Shown here in pieces: positions 1 to 5,055 of a stretch of DNA of 5,140 nucleotides. The notes under the pieces were generated by a model. That model did not search any database, was not told the DNA's origin, and saw only the letters and a program-made list of their open reading frames with translations. The translations under genes were made by a program, and so were the position numbers. Origin of the DNA: Candidatus Magasanikiibacteriota bacterium (GTDB lineage: Bacteria; Patescibacteriota; Patescibacteriia; Magasanikbacterales; GWA2-37-8). How positions within the stretch are numbered: position 1 is the first letter of the stretch; each line of letters opens with the position of its first letter. The stretch covers positions 1 through 5,140 of the forward strand of contig JAPLWP010000155.1 of NCBI GenBank assembly GCA_026396535.1, read 5' to 3'.

Positions 1-240
1 GCCGATCACAGTTTCAGCTTCATCATGAAGATCGCTCCGGTTTCTGAATTGATCAAAAAAGCCGCTAAACTCGAAAAAGGATCTGCAAATCCTTTGCGCG
101 ACAAAGTTGGCAAATTGACTAAAGCTCAATTGAAAGAAATCGCTGAAAAGAAATTGCCGGATCTCAAAGTAAATAGCATTGAGGCCGCAATGAAAATGGT
201 AGAAGGCACCGCTCGTCAAATGGGCGTAGTAATCGAATAA
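1..240 (+). CDS. rplK: Ribosomal protein L11, C-terminal part (5' end outside window)
   Basis: This is the last 79 codons of large-subunit protein L11, read in frame from base 1 to the TAA at 238-240. L11 binds 23S rRNA in the GTPase-associated region of the ribosome. The visible part matches the L11 C-terminal RNA-binding domain: an opening DHSFSFIMK followed by [10 protein letters not shown], then EKGSANP, the helix [16 protein letters not shown], and the terminal block [20 protein letters not shown], all typical of the family. An internal ATG at 25 is only a methionine inside the domain, because the family pattern continues upstream of it. The N-terminal domain with its proline-rich segment lies outside the window. 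The gene is followed at once by a hairpin terminator and not by rplA, its usual partner, so it is the last gene of its transcript. Confidence 0.96.
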   Translation, partial: ADHSFSFIMKIAPVSELIKKAAKLEKGSANPLRDKVGKLTKAQLKEIAEKKLPDLKVNSIEAAMKMVEGTARQMGVVIE

Positions 241-250
241 GATAAATTAA

Positions 251-282
251 AAATCCCCCGAGTAATATCGAGGGATTTTTTT
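251..282. terminator. Bidirectional intrinsic terminator between rplK and queA
   Basis: Arms 251-261 and 268-278 pair over 11 positions with one C/A mismatch, around the six-base loop GTAATA. On the plus strand the stem runs into a run of seven T (276-282), suiting termination of rplK. On the minus strand the other arm ends in a T-rich tail, suiting termination of the queA operon, whose stop codon is at 290-292. Only about 50 bases separate the two convergent genes, so one shared terminator is expected. Confidence 0.9.
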
Positions 283-289
283 ATTCTTT

Positions 290-1387
290 TTATTTTATCA
301 ACATCGCGTCACCAAAACTAAAGAAACGGTATTTTTCTTTCACTGCTTCTTCGTAGCATTTCAAAGTGAACTCTCGGTCTTTTACAAACGCGGATACCAG
401 CATAAGCAGTGTGGACTGAGGCAAATGAAAATTGGTAATGAGAGCGTCGATGATTTTGAATTTAAATCCAGGAGTGATAAAAATATTTATATCACCCTGA
501 TATGGTTCCAATTCCGCTTTACCAAATTTCAATGCCAAACCTTCAAGTGTGCGTACCGTAGTAGTACCCACAGCGATCACTCGGCGGCCATCGGCTTTGG
601 CATTATTTATTAGATGAGCATTTTTATCGGAGAGCTCTATCCATTCACTATGCATTTTGTGATCTTCTACGATATCAGTTTTTACCGGCAAAAAAGTACC
701 GAGTCCGACATGCAATGTCACTTCGGCAAACTGCACTCCTTTTTGTTCCAATTTTTCTATAAGCTCGGGAGTGAAATGAAATCCAGCCGTAGGGGCCGCG
801 ACCGAGCCTTCGTGTTTGGCATATACGGTCTGATAACGTTTATCTAAATTGGCCATCTGCTCCGCTTTGATATACGGCGGTGTTGGCACTTCACCATACT
901 GATTGGCTTTGGCTCGCACCTGCATATCATCTTCATTGAATTGGAGCAAAAATATACCATCGTTTTCTTTGGAAATTACTTCGGCGGCAAAATCTGCCGC
1001 AAAAATTATTTTTATTCCCAGACGTAATTTTCTTCCGGGTTTGGCCAGCGCTTTCCACACGCCGGGATTTTCCATCGGACGCACCAAAAATATTTCTACT
1101 GTCGCACTATTTAAAATTTTATCGGTAGCATTGGCTGGAATTTTTGTGTCTGAAGTAGTTTCGTCTAGCATCAGAGTGCCGCGCAGGCGCGCTTTGAAAA
1201 CTTTGGAATTATTCCATACGAGCAGATCCCCTTCTTGCAAAAAATTTATAATATCAAAAAATTTCTCCTCTTTCATTTGGTGAGTATCTTTGTCCACCAC
1301 CATCAGACGCGAAGAATCACGCGGCTCGACTGGAGTCTGCGCAATAAGTTCAGTCGGTAAATTGTAATCAAAATCTGAGGTCTTCAT
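290..1387 (-). CDS. queA: S-adenosylmethionine:tRNA ribosyltransferase-isomerase QueA
   Basis: QueA transfers and isomerises the ribose of S-adenosylmethionine onto 7-aminomethyl-7-deazaguanine at position 34 of tRNAs with GUN anticodons, giving epoxyqueuosine, the penultimate intermediate of queuosine; it is cytosolic. Family signatures seen in the 365 residues: N-terminal FDYNLPTELIAQTPVEPRDSSRL, WNNSKVFKARL near residues 58-68, GEVPTPPYI at 165-173, GSVAAPTAGFHFT at 194-206, VTLHVGLGTFLPV at 223-235, ITNFHLPQSTLL at 317-328, and the C-terminal FFSFGDAM. The protein is slightly longer than most relatives because about 20 hydrophilic residues (roughly 72-94) are inserted where the family usually has a short turn. 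The ATG is 5 bases after the mltG stop with no Shine-Dalgarno, so translational coupling is likely. It is the last gene of the minus-strand operon. No preQ1 riboswitch or other queuosine gene is visible. Confidence 0.97.
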   Translation of the reverse strand: MKTSDFDYNLPTELIAQTPVEPRDSSRLMVVDKDTHQMKEEKFFDIINFLQEGDLLVWNNSKVFKARLRGTLMLDETTSDTKIPANATDKILNSATVEIFLVRPMENPGVWKALAKPGRKLRLGIKIIFAADFAAEVISKENDGIFLLQFNEDDMQVRAKANQYGEVPTPPYIKAEQMANLDKRYQTVYAKHEGSVAAPTAGFHFTPELIEKLEQKGVQFAEVTLHVGLGTFLPVKTDIVEDHKMHSEWIELSDKNAHLINNAKADGRRVIAVGTTTVRTLEGLALKFGKAELEPYQGDINIFITPGFKFKIIDALITNFHLPQSTLLMLVSAFVKDREFTLKCYEEAVKEKYRFFSFGDAMLIK

Positions 1388-1392
1388 ATATA

Positions 1393-2259
1393 TTATCGCA
1401 AATATTTATATTTATTTTGATTATGCTCATCTAGAGTTTTGGCATAATGCATATTGCCATCCGTATCACTAAGAAAATACCAATAATCATTTTTGACAGG
1501 ATAAATAGCCGCTTTAATAGATTCAATCGATGGGTTGCAAATAGGACCTGGTGGCAACCCCGGATATTTATATGTATTCCACGCTGAGTCTACTTGTCTA
1601 TCTTTGGCGGTAGTATAAACATTTCCCGTCTTATCCACGGCATAATGCACCGAAGAATCTACTTGCAGAGCCCAGCCTTTTTGCAAACGCCGCCACAAAA
1701 TATCGGCCACTATCGCGCGATCGCTGTCGTGCTTTACTTCTTTTTCTACAATGCTGGCCATAGTCAAAATCTGGTGTAGAGTTTTTTTCGTACCCTCTAT
1801 ATCAGCGGCCTGTATATCTGGCAAAATTTTCTCCAATTCTATTTCACGCTCCAACTCAAATTTTCTTATCACACCATCGGCCAGATCAGCGTCTGCAAAT
1901 ACTCGTATAGTCTCGGGAGCTAAGTACCCTTCCATACTTAGGCCATATGGTTTCATATGCGTCACTACAGTTTCCGGCCAAAAATTAAGTTGTTCTTTTG
2001 TATCAAATTTTTTAGTCGGTTCGCCGGTTATGTCATATACCGCTTGCGTACTGCTCGCCAGCCCTTTCTCCACTAGATAGTCCGCCACCTGCCTCAAATT
2101 CCACCCCGGAATAATAGTCAAAGTGACTTCCGGTCGCGGCGGTATCGCGACCTTCTTGGGATGAGAACGTTGATAATAAAAAAATAATCCACCAAACAGA
2201 AAAACAGCCAATACAGCTGGGACAAGCAGAAATTTATATTTTTGAAAAAATAATTCCAT
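1393..2259 (-). CDS. mltG: Endolytic murein transglycosylase MltG (YceG-like)
   Basis: MltG is a membrane-anchored lytic transglycosylase that cuts nascent peptidoglycan strands internally and so limits glycan length. The 288-residue protein has a short basic start, one membrane helix at about 11-29, and then the extracytoplasmic region. A LysM-like part (VTLTIIPGWNLRQVADYLVEKGLASS, 45-70) precedes the catalytic domain. The domain carries EGYLAPET (109-116), the active-site block LTMASIVEKE (165-174, with E172 aligning with the catalytic glutamate of the E. coli enzyme), LQVDSSVHYA, and NTYKYPGLPPGPICNP (228-243). The usual aromatic residue in EGYLFPDTY is replaced here by A and I. It is shorter than the roughly 340-residue E. 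coli protein, mostly in the linker. The start lies 4 bases after the stop of the nucleotidyltransferase gene and lacks a Shine-Dalgarno. Confidence 0.95.
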   Translation of the reverse strand: MELFFQKYKFLLVPAVLAVFLFGGLFFYYQRSHPKKVAIPPRPEVTLTIIPGWNLRQVADYLVEKGLASSTQAVYDITGEPTKKFDTKEQLNFWPETVVTHMKPYGLSMEGYLAPETIRVFADADLADGVIRKFELEREIELEKILPDIQAADIEGTKKTLHQILTMASIVEKEVKHDSDRAIVADILWRRLQKGWALQVDSSVHYAVDKTGNVYTTAKDRQVDSAWNTYKYPGLPPGPICNPSIESIKAAIYPVKNDYWYFLSDTDGNMHYAKTLDEHNQNKYKYLR

Positions 2260-2263
2260 CTAT

Positions 2264-2956
2264 TTACGGATTAAAATTTTGATCAGCTAAAGTATATTTC
2301 TCAATAGTATCCGTCGGAAACCATTGCCCATCATGATGGTGCGCATATACCACACCCGTAGCCGCCAACTTCTCAAAACAATCCCTCTCAATCATACAAA
2401 ACCCTTCCGGCAAAACAGCCAAAACCTCCGGCTCCATAATATACCCACCCGCATTATTGAGATTCGATGGCGCCTGCTCTACCGTAGGCTTTTCAATAAA
2501 TTCTACAATCTTCCCTTCATCCAAACGTGCAATCCCAAACTTTGTCACATCCTCTACCGGAAAAAGTTGTAGAGTCACTTTGGCATTATTTTTTTTATGA
2601 GTTTCAATTGCGGCCGTCCAATCAAAATCCGCGAGATTATCACCATTGATAGCCACAAAAGTTTCCGCGATTCCGGCCGAGGCCATTTTCAAAGCACCAC
2701 CAGTACCCATTGGTTGATCTTCTACACAATAACTAATATTGACTCCCCATTTACTGCCATCACCAAAATATTCTTTTATCACATCCGCTTTATATCCAAT
2801 CGACAAAATAATATCTTTGATCCCGTGTTTTTTAAAATTCAAAATCGCGTGCTCAATAATTGGTTTACCTTTCACCGGCAAAAGCGGTTTTGGTGTCACA
2901 TCTGTGAGCGGTCGTAATCTAGTGCCAAGTCCTCCGGCCAAAATAATTGCTTTCAT
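2264..2956 (-). CDS. Sugar-phosphate nucleotidyltransferase (NDP-sugar pyrophosphorylase family)
   Basis: This is a Rossmann-like nucleotidyltransferase that joins a sugar 1-phosphate to an NTP, releasing pyrophosphate and giving an activated sugar for envelope polymers. Seen in 230 residues: the nucleotide-binding signature GGLGTRLRPLT (8-18), PKPLLPV (22-28), the base-contacting region with GTGGAL (84-89), the metal-binding NGDNL (104-108, D106), FIEKP (153-157) and NAGGYI (168-173). Near the end WFPTDT (212-217) resembles the WQPMDT stretch that I recall in glucose-1-phosphate cytidylyltransferases, in place of the DIGTP motif of mannose-1-phosphate guanylyltransferases. The length suits a bare catalytic domain without a left-handed helix or acyltransferase domain. 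The substrate cannot be fixed from sequence alone. Its ATG follows the stop of the phosphatase remnant by one base, without a Shine-Dalgarno. Confidence 0.9.
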   Translation of the reverse strand: MKAIILAGGLGTRLRPLTDVTPKPLLPVKGKPIIEHAILNFKKHGIKDIILSIGYKADVIKEYFGDGSKWGVNISYCVEDQPMGTGGALKMASAGIAETFVAINGDNLADFDWTAAIETHKKNNAKVTLQLFPVEDVTKFGIARLDEGKIVEFIEKPTVEQAPSNLNNAGGYIMEPEVLAVLPEGFCMIERDCFEKLAATGVVYAHHHDGQWFPTDTIEKYTLADQNFNP

Positions 2957-2957
2957 A

Positions 2958-3373
2958 TTAAACCAAATTAAAATGTAACAAAACTGCGCAAGTCAAAACG
3001 GATACAAATGCGGCCAAAGTAGCACCACCCAAAATATCTCCTGGATAATGGACACCGCTGTATACTCGGCCCCAACAGACCCACAAGACCAGTGGCAAAA
3101 GTCCCCACGCTGTCGGAAATCCAAAAATCAAAGCCATTAAAAAAATCAAAAATGCTGACATCGCGTGATCGGAAGGAAAAGATTTCCAAGAAGAAAAACC
3201 GGCAGCCACATTAAACGAGTATTACCATAATGCAAAATAAAACTAATTGCCAAGTACCAACCACCCATCCCGACTATCACCCATTCTGCTCCAGCACGGC
3301 CAAAAGCATCCAGCCAGCGATTCTCGCCTACTTGTTCGTTGATGCTTAAAAATAGTTTTTTATTCCAATTCAT
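2958..3373 (-). pseudogene. PAP2-family phosphatase (undecaprenyl-diphosphatase-like), frameshifted and internally deleted
   Basis: Two overlapping reading frames together make one PAP2-type membrane phosphatase. The 5' part (ATG at 3371-3373, stop ending at 3146) starts like the family with a short amphipathic lead, INEQVGENRWLDAFGRAGAEW, and a membrane helix WVIVGMGGWYLAISFIL. The 3' part is in another frame, open from about 3221, with a GTG at 3207-3209. It carries motif 2, SFPSDHAMSAF, and motif 3, GRVYSGVHYPGD, with the expected Arg, His and Asp, plus two or three membrane helices. Joining the frames near 3210-3221 gives only about 137 residues. The second membrane segment and motif 1 (K-x6-RP) are missing from every frame. 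Enzymes of this family dephosphorylate lipid phosphates such as undecaprenyl pyrophosphate. Loss of frame plus loss of motif 1 argues for a decayed gene, but an assembly error that collapsed about 50-60 codons is possible. The TAA is one base before the next ATG, so the operon structure is intact. Confidence 0.82.
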
Positions 3374-3382
3374 AGTGGTCTA

Positions 3383-3411
3383 ATTTTACCAATTTTCTAT
3401 GTCCTTGGCAA
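3383..3411 (-). promoter_or_regulatory. Sigma-70-type promoter of the envelope/queA operon
   Basis: Read on the minus strand, TTGCCA (3406-3411) and TAAAAT (3383-3388) are separated by exactly 17 bases. The -10 box matches five of six consensus bases. The expected transcription start is around 3375-3377, only a few bases before the ATG at 3371-3373, so the message would be leaderless or nearly so. No Shine-Dalgarno is present. Confidence 0.65.
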
Positions 3412-3425
3412 CCCTAAAATAAACA

Positions 3426-3456
3426 AAAAATCTCTGGAATAAAACGAGAGATTTTT
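3426..3456 (-). terminator. Intrinsic terminator of the unknown-protein unit
   Basis: A perfect ten-pair inverted repeat (3426-3435 with 3447-3456) surrounds an 11-base loop. Read on the minus strand, the stem ends in a run of six T followed by more T-rich sequence (to about 3416). It lies about 83 bases after the stop of the gene at 3539-4264 and just upstream of the next promoter, so it insulates the envelope operon. The stem is AT-rich at its base, with only four or five GC or CG pairs' worth of strength at its top, so efficiency may be moderate. It could also work weakly on the plus strand. Confidence 0.75.
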
Positions 3457-3527
3457 GGCTTTCCTCTATGGCCAAAAGCCACACAGGGGAACTGCTTCTC
3501 GAACGAATCGAGATATAGCCAGCAGTT
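3453..3527 (-). other. Structured 3' tail: nested hairpin plus hairpin overlapping the terminator
   Basis: Two further inverted repeats lie between the stop codon at 3539 and the terminator. One is a seven-pair stem AACTGCT/AGCAGTT (3490-3496 with 3521-3527) enclosing a five-pair stem CTCGA/TCGAG (3498-3502 with 3508-3512) and a five-base loop. The other is a seven-pair stem TTTTGGC/GCCAAAA (3453-3459 with 3471-3477), which shares four bases with the terminator arm, so both cannot form fully at once. In transcript order the tail reads nested hairpin, competing hairpin, terminator. Function is unknown: it may stabilise the mRNA, act as an attenuator-like switch, or be part of a mobile unit. 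Confidence 0.5.
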
Positions 3528-3538
3528 GGCATGTGAGA

Positions 3539-4264
3539 CTAGCGAACACTGCGAACACGCAGGTCTTCATTGCCGCGACCAGCATGATAGCTGAAATATA
3601 TCTTCAGCCGACTGGTGCGCCAACTGACCCGCGGAAACCGGTCGCTATAATCTTTGGATCCGGCACACACCGTCACTTTGAGCAGATCCAAATGACCGCC
3701 GCCAGTACGCCAATGGTACCAGAGCTCGAGCAACAGACGCTCAAGTAGCGTGCAGACATCTTCTCTTTTTACGACCTCATGAGGCGACACCGACTTATTC
3801 TCTTCGTCCGCTTCCACCCGATTGCGGAAACGACGAGAGTAAGCTTTGCAGGTATCACGCACATGAGTTGGGACGCTGACATCAGCATCATCCCCATAAA
3901 AAGAAGAAATCGGGAAACGTTCCTGGCACTTTTTGATCACACCCCTGAGGGTCAGACCATTTGCCACAAACATCACCCACCCAAATCCACCCGGATCAGG
4001 GACTTCGTCTACTTCGGTCAAATCCACCTTCCGCCCAAAGATCTCACCGTAAAAGCGAGACCACTCTTCTTTCCAGTCTGATGCCGGAGGGTCCACTACA
4101 GCCACAGGTGGCGAAGCACCCCTATTTTCCAGCAAATCCTGACTGTCCAGAATGCGCAACAGGAAACGTTGCACCTCCTTGGGATCACGACTACCTTCGC
4201 AGACGCAATTTCCCACTTTGATGAGTGCCCGCAAACAAGCGGCCAGAGGACTTTCTATACCCAC
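3539..4264 (-). CDS. Hypothetical protein, cysteine-rich, possibly a Patescibacteria-restricted family
   Basis: Function unknown. The 241-residue protein starts at GTG (4262-4264), chosen because a nine-base Shine-Dalgarno match ends one base upstream of it. There is no signal peptide or membrane helix. The C-terminal half is the most motif-like: RVEADEE (149-155), TLLERLLLELWY (172-183), GGHLD (189-193), VCAGSK (199-204), FPRVSW (210-215) and a terminal LRVRSVR. From memory, not verified, similar strings occur in hypothetical proteins present in several copies in Parcubacteria genomes. It has seven cysteines and six tryptophans, while QueA and MltG have one cysteine each. Stretches counted by hand are about 50-57% GC, higher than most of the operon. 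It has its own promoter, ribosome site and terminator, so it is an autonomous transcription unit between two unrelated ones. The composition suggests transfer or recent duplication. The three plus-strand frames over it are shadows. Confidence 0.75.
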   Translation of the reverse strand: MGIESPLAACLRALIKVGNCVCEGSRDPKEVQRFLLRILDSQDLLENRGASPPVAVVDPPASDWKEEWSRFYGEIFGRKVDLTEVDEVPDPGGFGWVMFVANGLTLRGVIKKCQERFPISSFYGDDADVSVPTHVRDTCKAYSRRFRNRVEADEENKSVSPHEVVKREDVCTLLERLLLELWYHWRTGGGHLDLLKVTVCAGSKDYSDRFPRVSWRTSRLKIYFSYHAGRGNEDLRVRSVR

Positions 4265-4265
4265 T

Positions 4266-4274
4266 GATCACCTC
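4266..4274 (-). promoter_or_regulatory. Extended Shine-Dalgarno that fixes the GTG start
   Basis: On the minus strand GAGGTGATC matches nine bases of the classical complement to the 16S rRNA 3' end, with GAGG six bases before GTG. It decides the start at 4264. It is the only strong ribosome site in the window; the other visible starts show none. Confidence 0.85.
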
Positions 4275-4299
4275 GCTTGAAAAGAACGACCCTACTATT

Positions 4300-4328
4300 A
4301 TCGTATGACTAGGCCATTTTACTGTCAA
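4300..4328 (-). promoter_or_regulatory. Strong promoter of the hypothetical gene
   Basis: On the minus strand a perfect -35 TTGACA (4323-4328) and a -10 TACGAT (4300-4305, four of six) are 17 bases apart. Transcription should start near 4293, leaving about 29 bases of leader that contain the Shine-Dalgarno. It lies back to back with the tRNA promoter. Confidence 0.75.
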
Positions 4329-4334
4329 CAACCC

Positions 4335-4363
4335 TTGAATTTTTCAATAAACACAGGTATACT
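4335..4363 (+). promoter_or_regulatory. Promoter of the tRNA-Ile unit
   Basis: TTGAAT (4335-4340) and TATACT (4358-4363, five of six) are 17 bases apart. The start would be near 4370, about 15 bases before the tRNA 5' end, which fits a tRNA precursor. No other promoter is seen before the protein gene at 4474. Confidence 0.75.
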
Positions 4364-4384
4364 GCCCGTATCCAAACCTCAAAA

Positions 4385-4461
4385 GCTCCCATAGCTCAGC
4401 TGGTTAGAGCACGGCCCTTATAAGGCCGGGGTCGATGGTTCAAGTCCATCTGGGAGCACCA
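4385..4461 (+). tRNA. tRNA-Ile with anticodon UAU, CCA encoded
   Basis: A complete 77-base cloverleaf: acceptor GCTCCCA/TGGGAGC (4385-4391 with 4451-4457), D arm GCTC/GAGC, anticodon stem CGGCC/GGCCG (4412-4416 with 4424-4428), loop CTTATAA with anticodon TAT at 4419-4421, five-base variable loop, and T stem GATGG/CCATC with loop TTCAAGT. The 3' A and encoded CCA end at 4461. All stems are fully paired. UAU reads the AUA isoleucine codon. Several known E. coli isoleucine identity elements are present: A73, A37, A38, U12-A23 and C4-G69; position 29-41 is G-C instead of C-G. Most bacteria read AUA with a CAU anticodon modified to lysidine by TilS, so this anticodon is rare. AUA codons occur in the gene just downstream. 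Confidence 0.95.
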
Positions 4462-4473
4462 TATTTTTTATAT

Positions 4474-5055
4474 ATGTCCATTTTAGAACATTTTAATTCG
4501 GCGACTGCCAAACCTGGAATATCTTTTCATGCCAAAAATACTTCTGGTTTTGCCGGCAAGCTTCATAGCGCTATCAATAATAATTATCATGGACTAGGCA
4601 CTTTGCGTGATAATAAAGTAGCGGTCGAAGCCATTAATTCTATAGTTCTAAAAAATCAACACTTGATTCGCCGCGGCGGCCTATCCAAAAATCAGGCGGA
4701 GAAAATGATGCATAAAATCAGTCACGAAGCCGCGATGAAAGGCGACCACCTTACCGCTACCGAACACGAAGCGGTAAAAAAACTAAGCCACCATTTGATG
4801 AAGCCGGTAATTCGTCGCGATATTATTCGCGCCGATGACGATGTTCAATCTCACGGTGTCACCTCTATCGCTGGTCTGCAACAATCCAAAAAAGTCAGTC
4901 AGATCGGTGATCAGACTAGAATGGCCTCTATCGGAGACACCGCCCACGGATCTAGCGGTATCGCTAGCTCCATCCAACACAAAAATAATCCTCTTTCTAA
5001 TTTACCTAGTAGTGGCAGCCGTCCCACCCCTCCTAGGATTAAACTCTCTATCTAA
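4474..5055 (+). CDS. Hypothetical basic, histidine-rich protein of 193 residues
   Basis: I do not recognise this protein. The frame is open from inside the tRNA, but the ATG at 4474 is the first start outside it and gives MSILEHFNSATAKPG. It is soluble-looking, without signal peptide or membrane helix. The first 120 residues are rich in Lys, His and Asn, with likely helices around 44-66 (LRDNKVAVEAINSIVLKNQ) and 70-118, ending in PVIRRDIIRADDD. The last 70 residues are Ser/Gly/Gln-rich and end in a proline-rich, basic tail, which suggests disorder. No Shine-Dalgarno precedes it: only 12 AT-rich bases separate it from the tRNA CCA end, so its message is probably released by tRNA 3' processing with a very short leader. 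Its TAA abuts the ATG of the next gene. Confidence 0.75.
   Translation: MSILEHFNSATAKPGISFHAKNTSGFAGKLHSAINNNYHGLGTLRDNKVAVEAINSIVLKNQHLIRRGGLSKNQAEKMMHKISHEAAMKGDHLTATEHEAVKKLSHHLMKPVIRRDIIRADDDVQSHGVTSIAGLQQSKKVSQIGDQTRMASIGDTAHGSSGIASSIQHKNNPLSNLPSSGSRPTPPRIKLSI

Noticed and set aside
425..1283. Plus-strand open frames of 62, 77 and 126 codons opposite queA
   Set aside because: They lie entirely antisense to a well-supported QueA and show no family motifs; they are frame shadows.
1594..2978. Plus-strand open frames opposite mltG and the nucleotidyltransferase
   Set aside because: Antisense to clearly conserved proteins, with low-information translations; no promoter or ribosome site supports them.
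2968..3189. A 73-codon minus-strand frame inside the phosphatase remnant
   Set aside because: Its translation has no PAP2 motif; the PSDH and GRVYSGVHYPGD motifs are in the neighbouring frame that ends at 2958.
3374..3382. preQ1 riboswitch for the operon containing queA
   Set aside because: The predicted start leaves only a few bases of leader and no aptamer-like pseudoknot is seen there or directly before queA.
3455..4221. Plus-strand frames opposite the hypothetical gene
   Set aside because: The minus-strand frame has promoter, Shine-Dalgarno, GTG start and terminator, while the plus-strand ones have no signals and resemble GC-driven shadows.
4434..4469. T arm of the tRNA plus six T as a terminator
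   Set aside because: Thirteen or so bases separate the T-arm hairpin from the T run and the arm belongs to the tRNA fold, so at best it is weak; kept only as a caveat.
4435..4473. An upstream ATG at 4435 for the 193-residue protein
   Set aside because: It falls inside the T arm of the tRNA, and the extra 13 residues are simply translated tRNA sequence.
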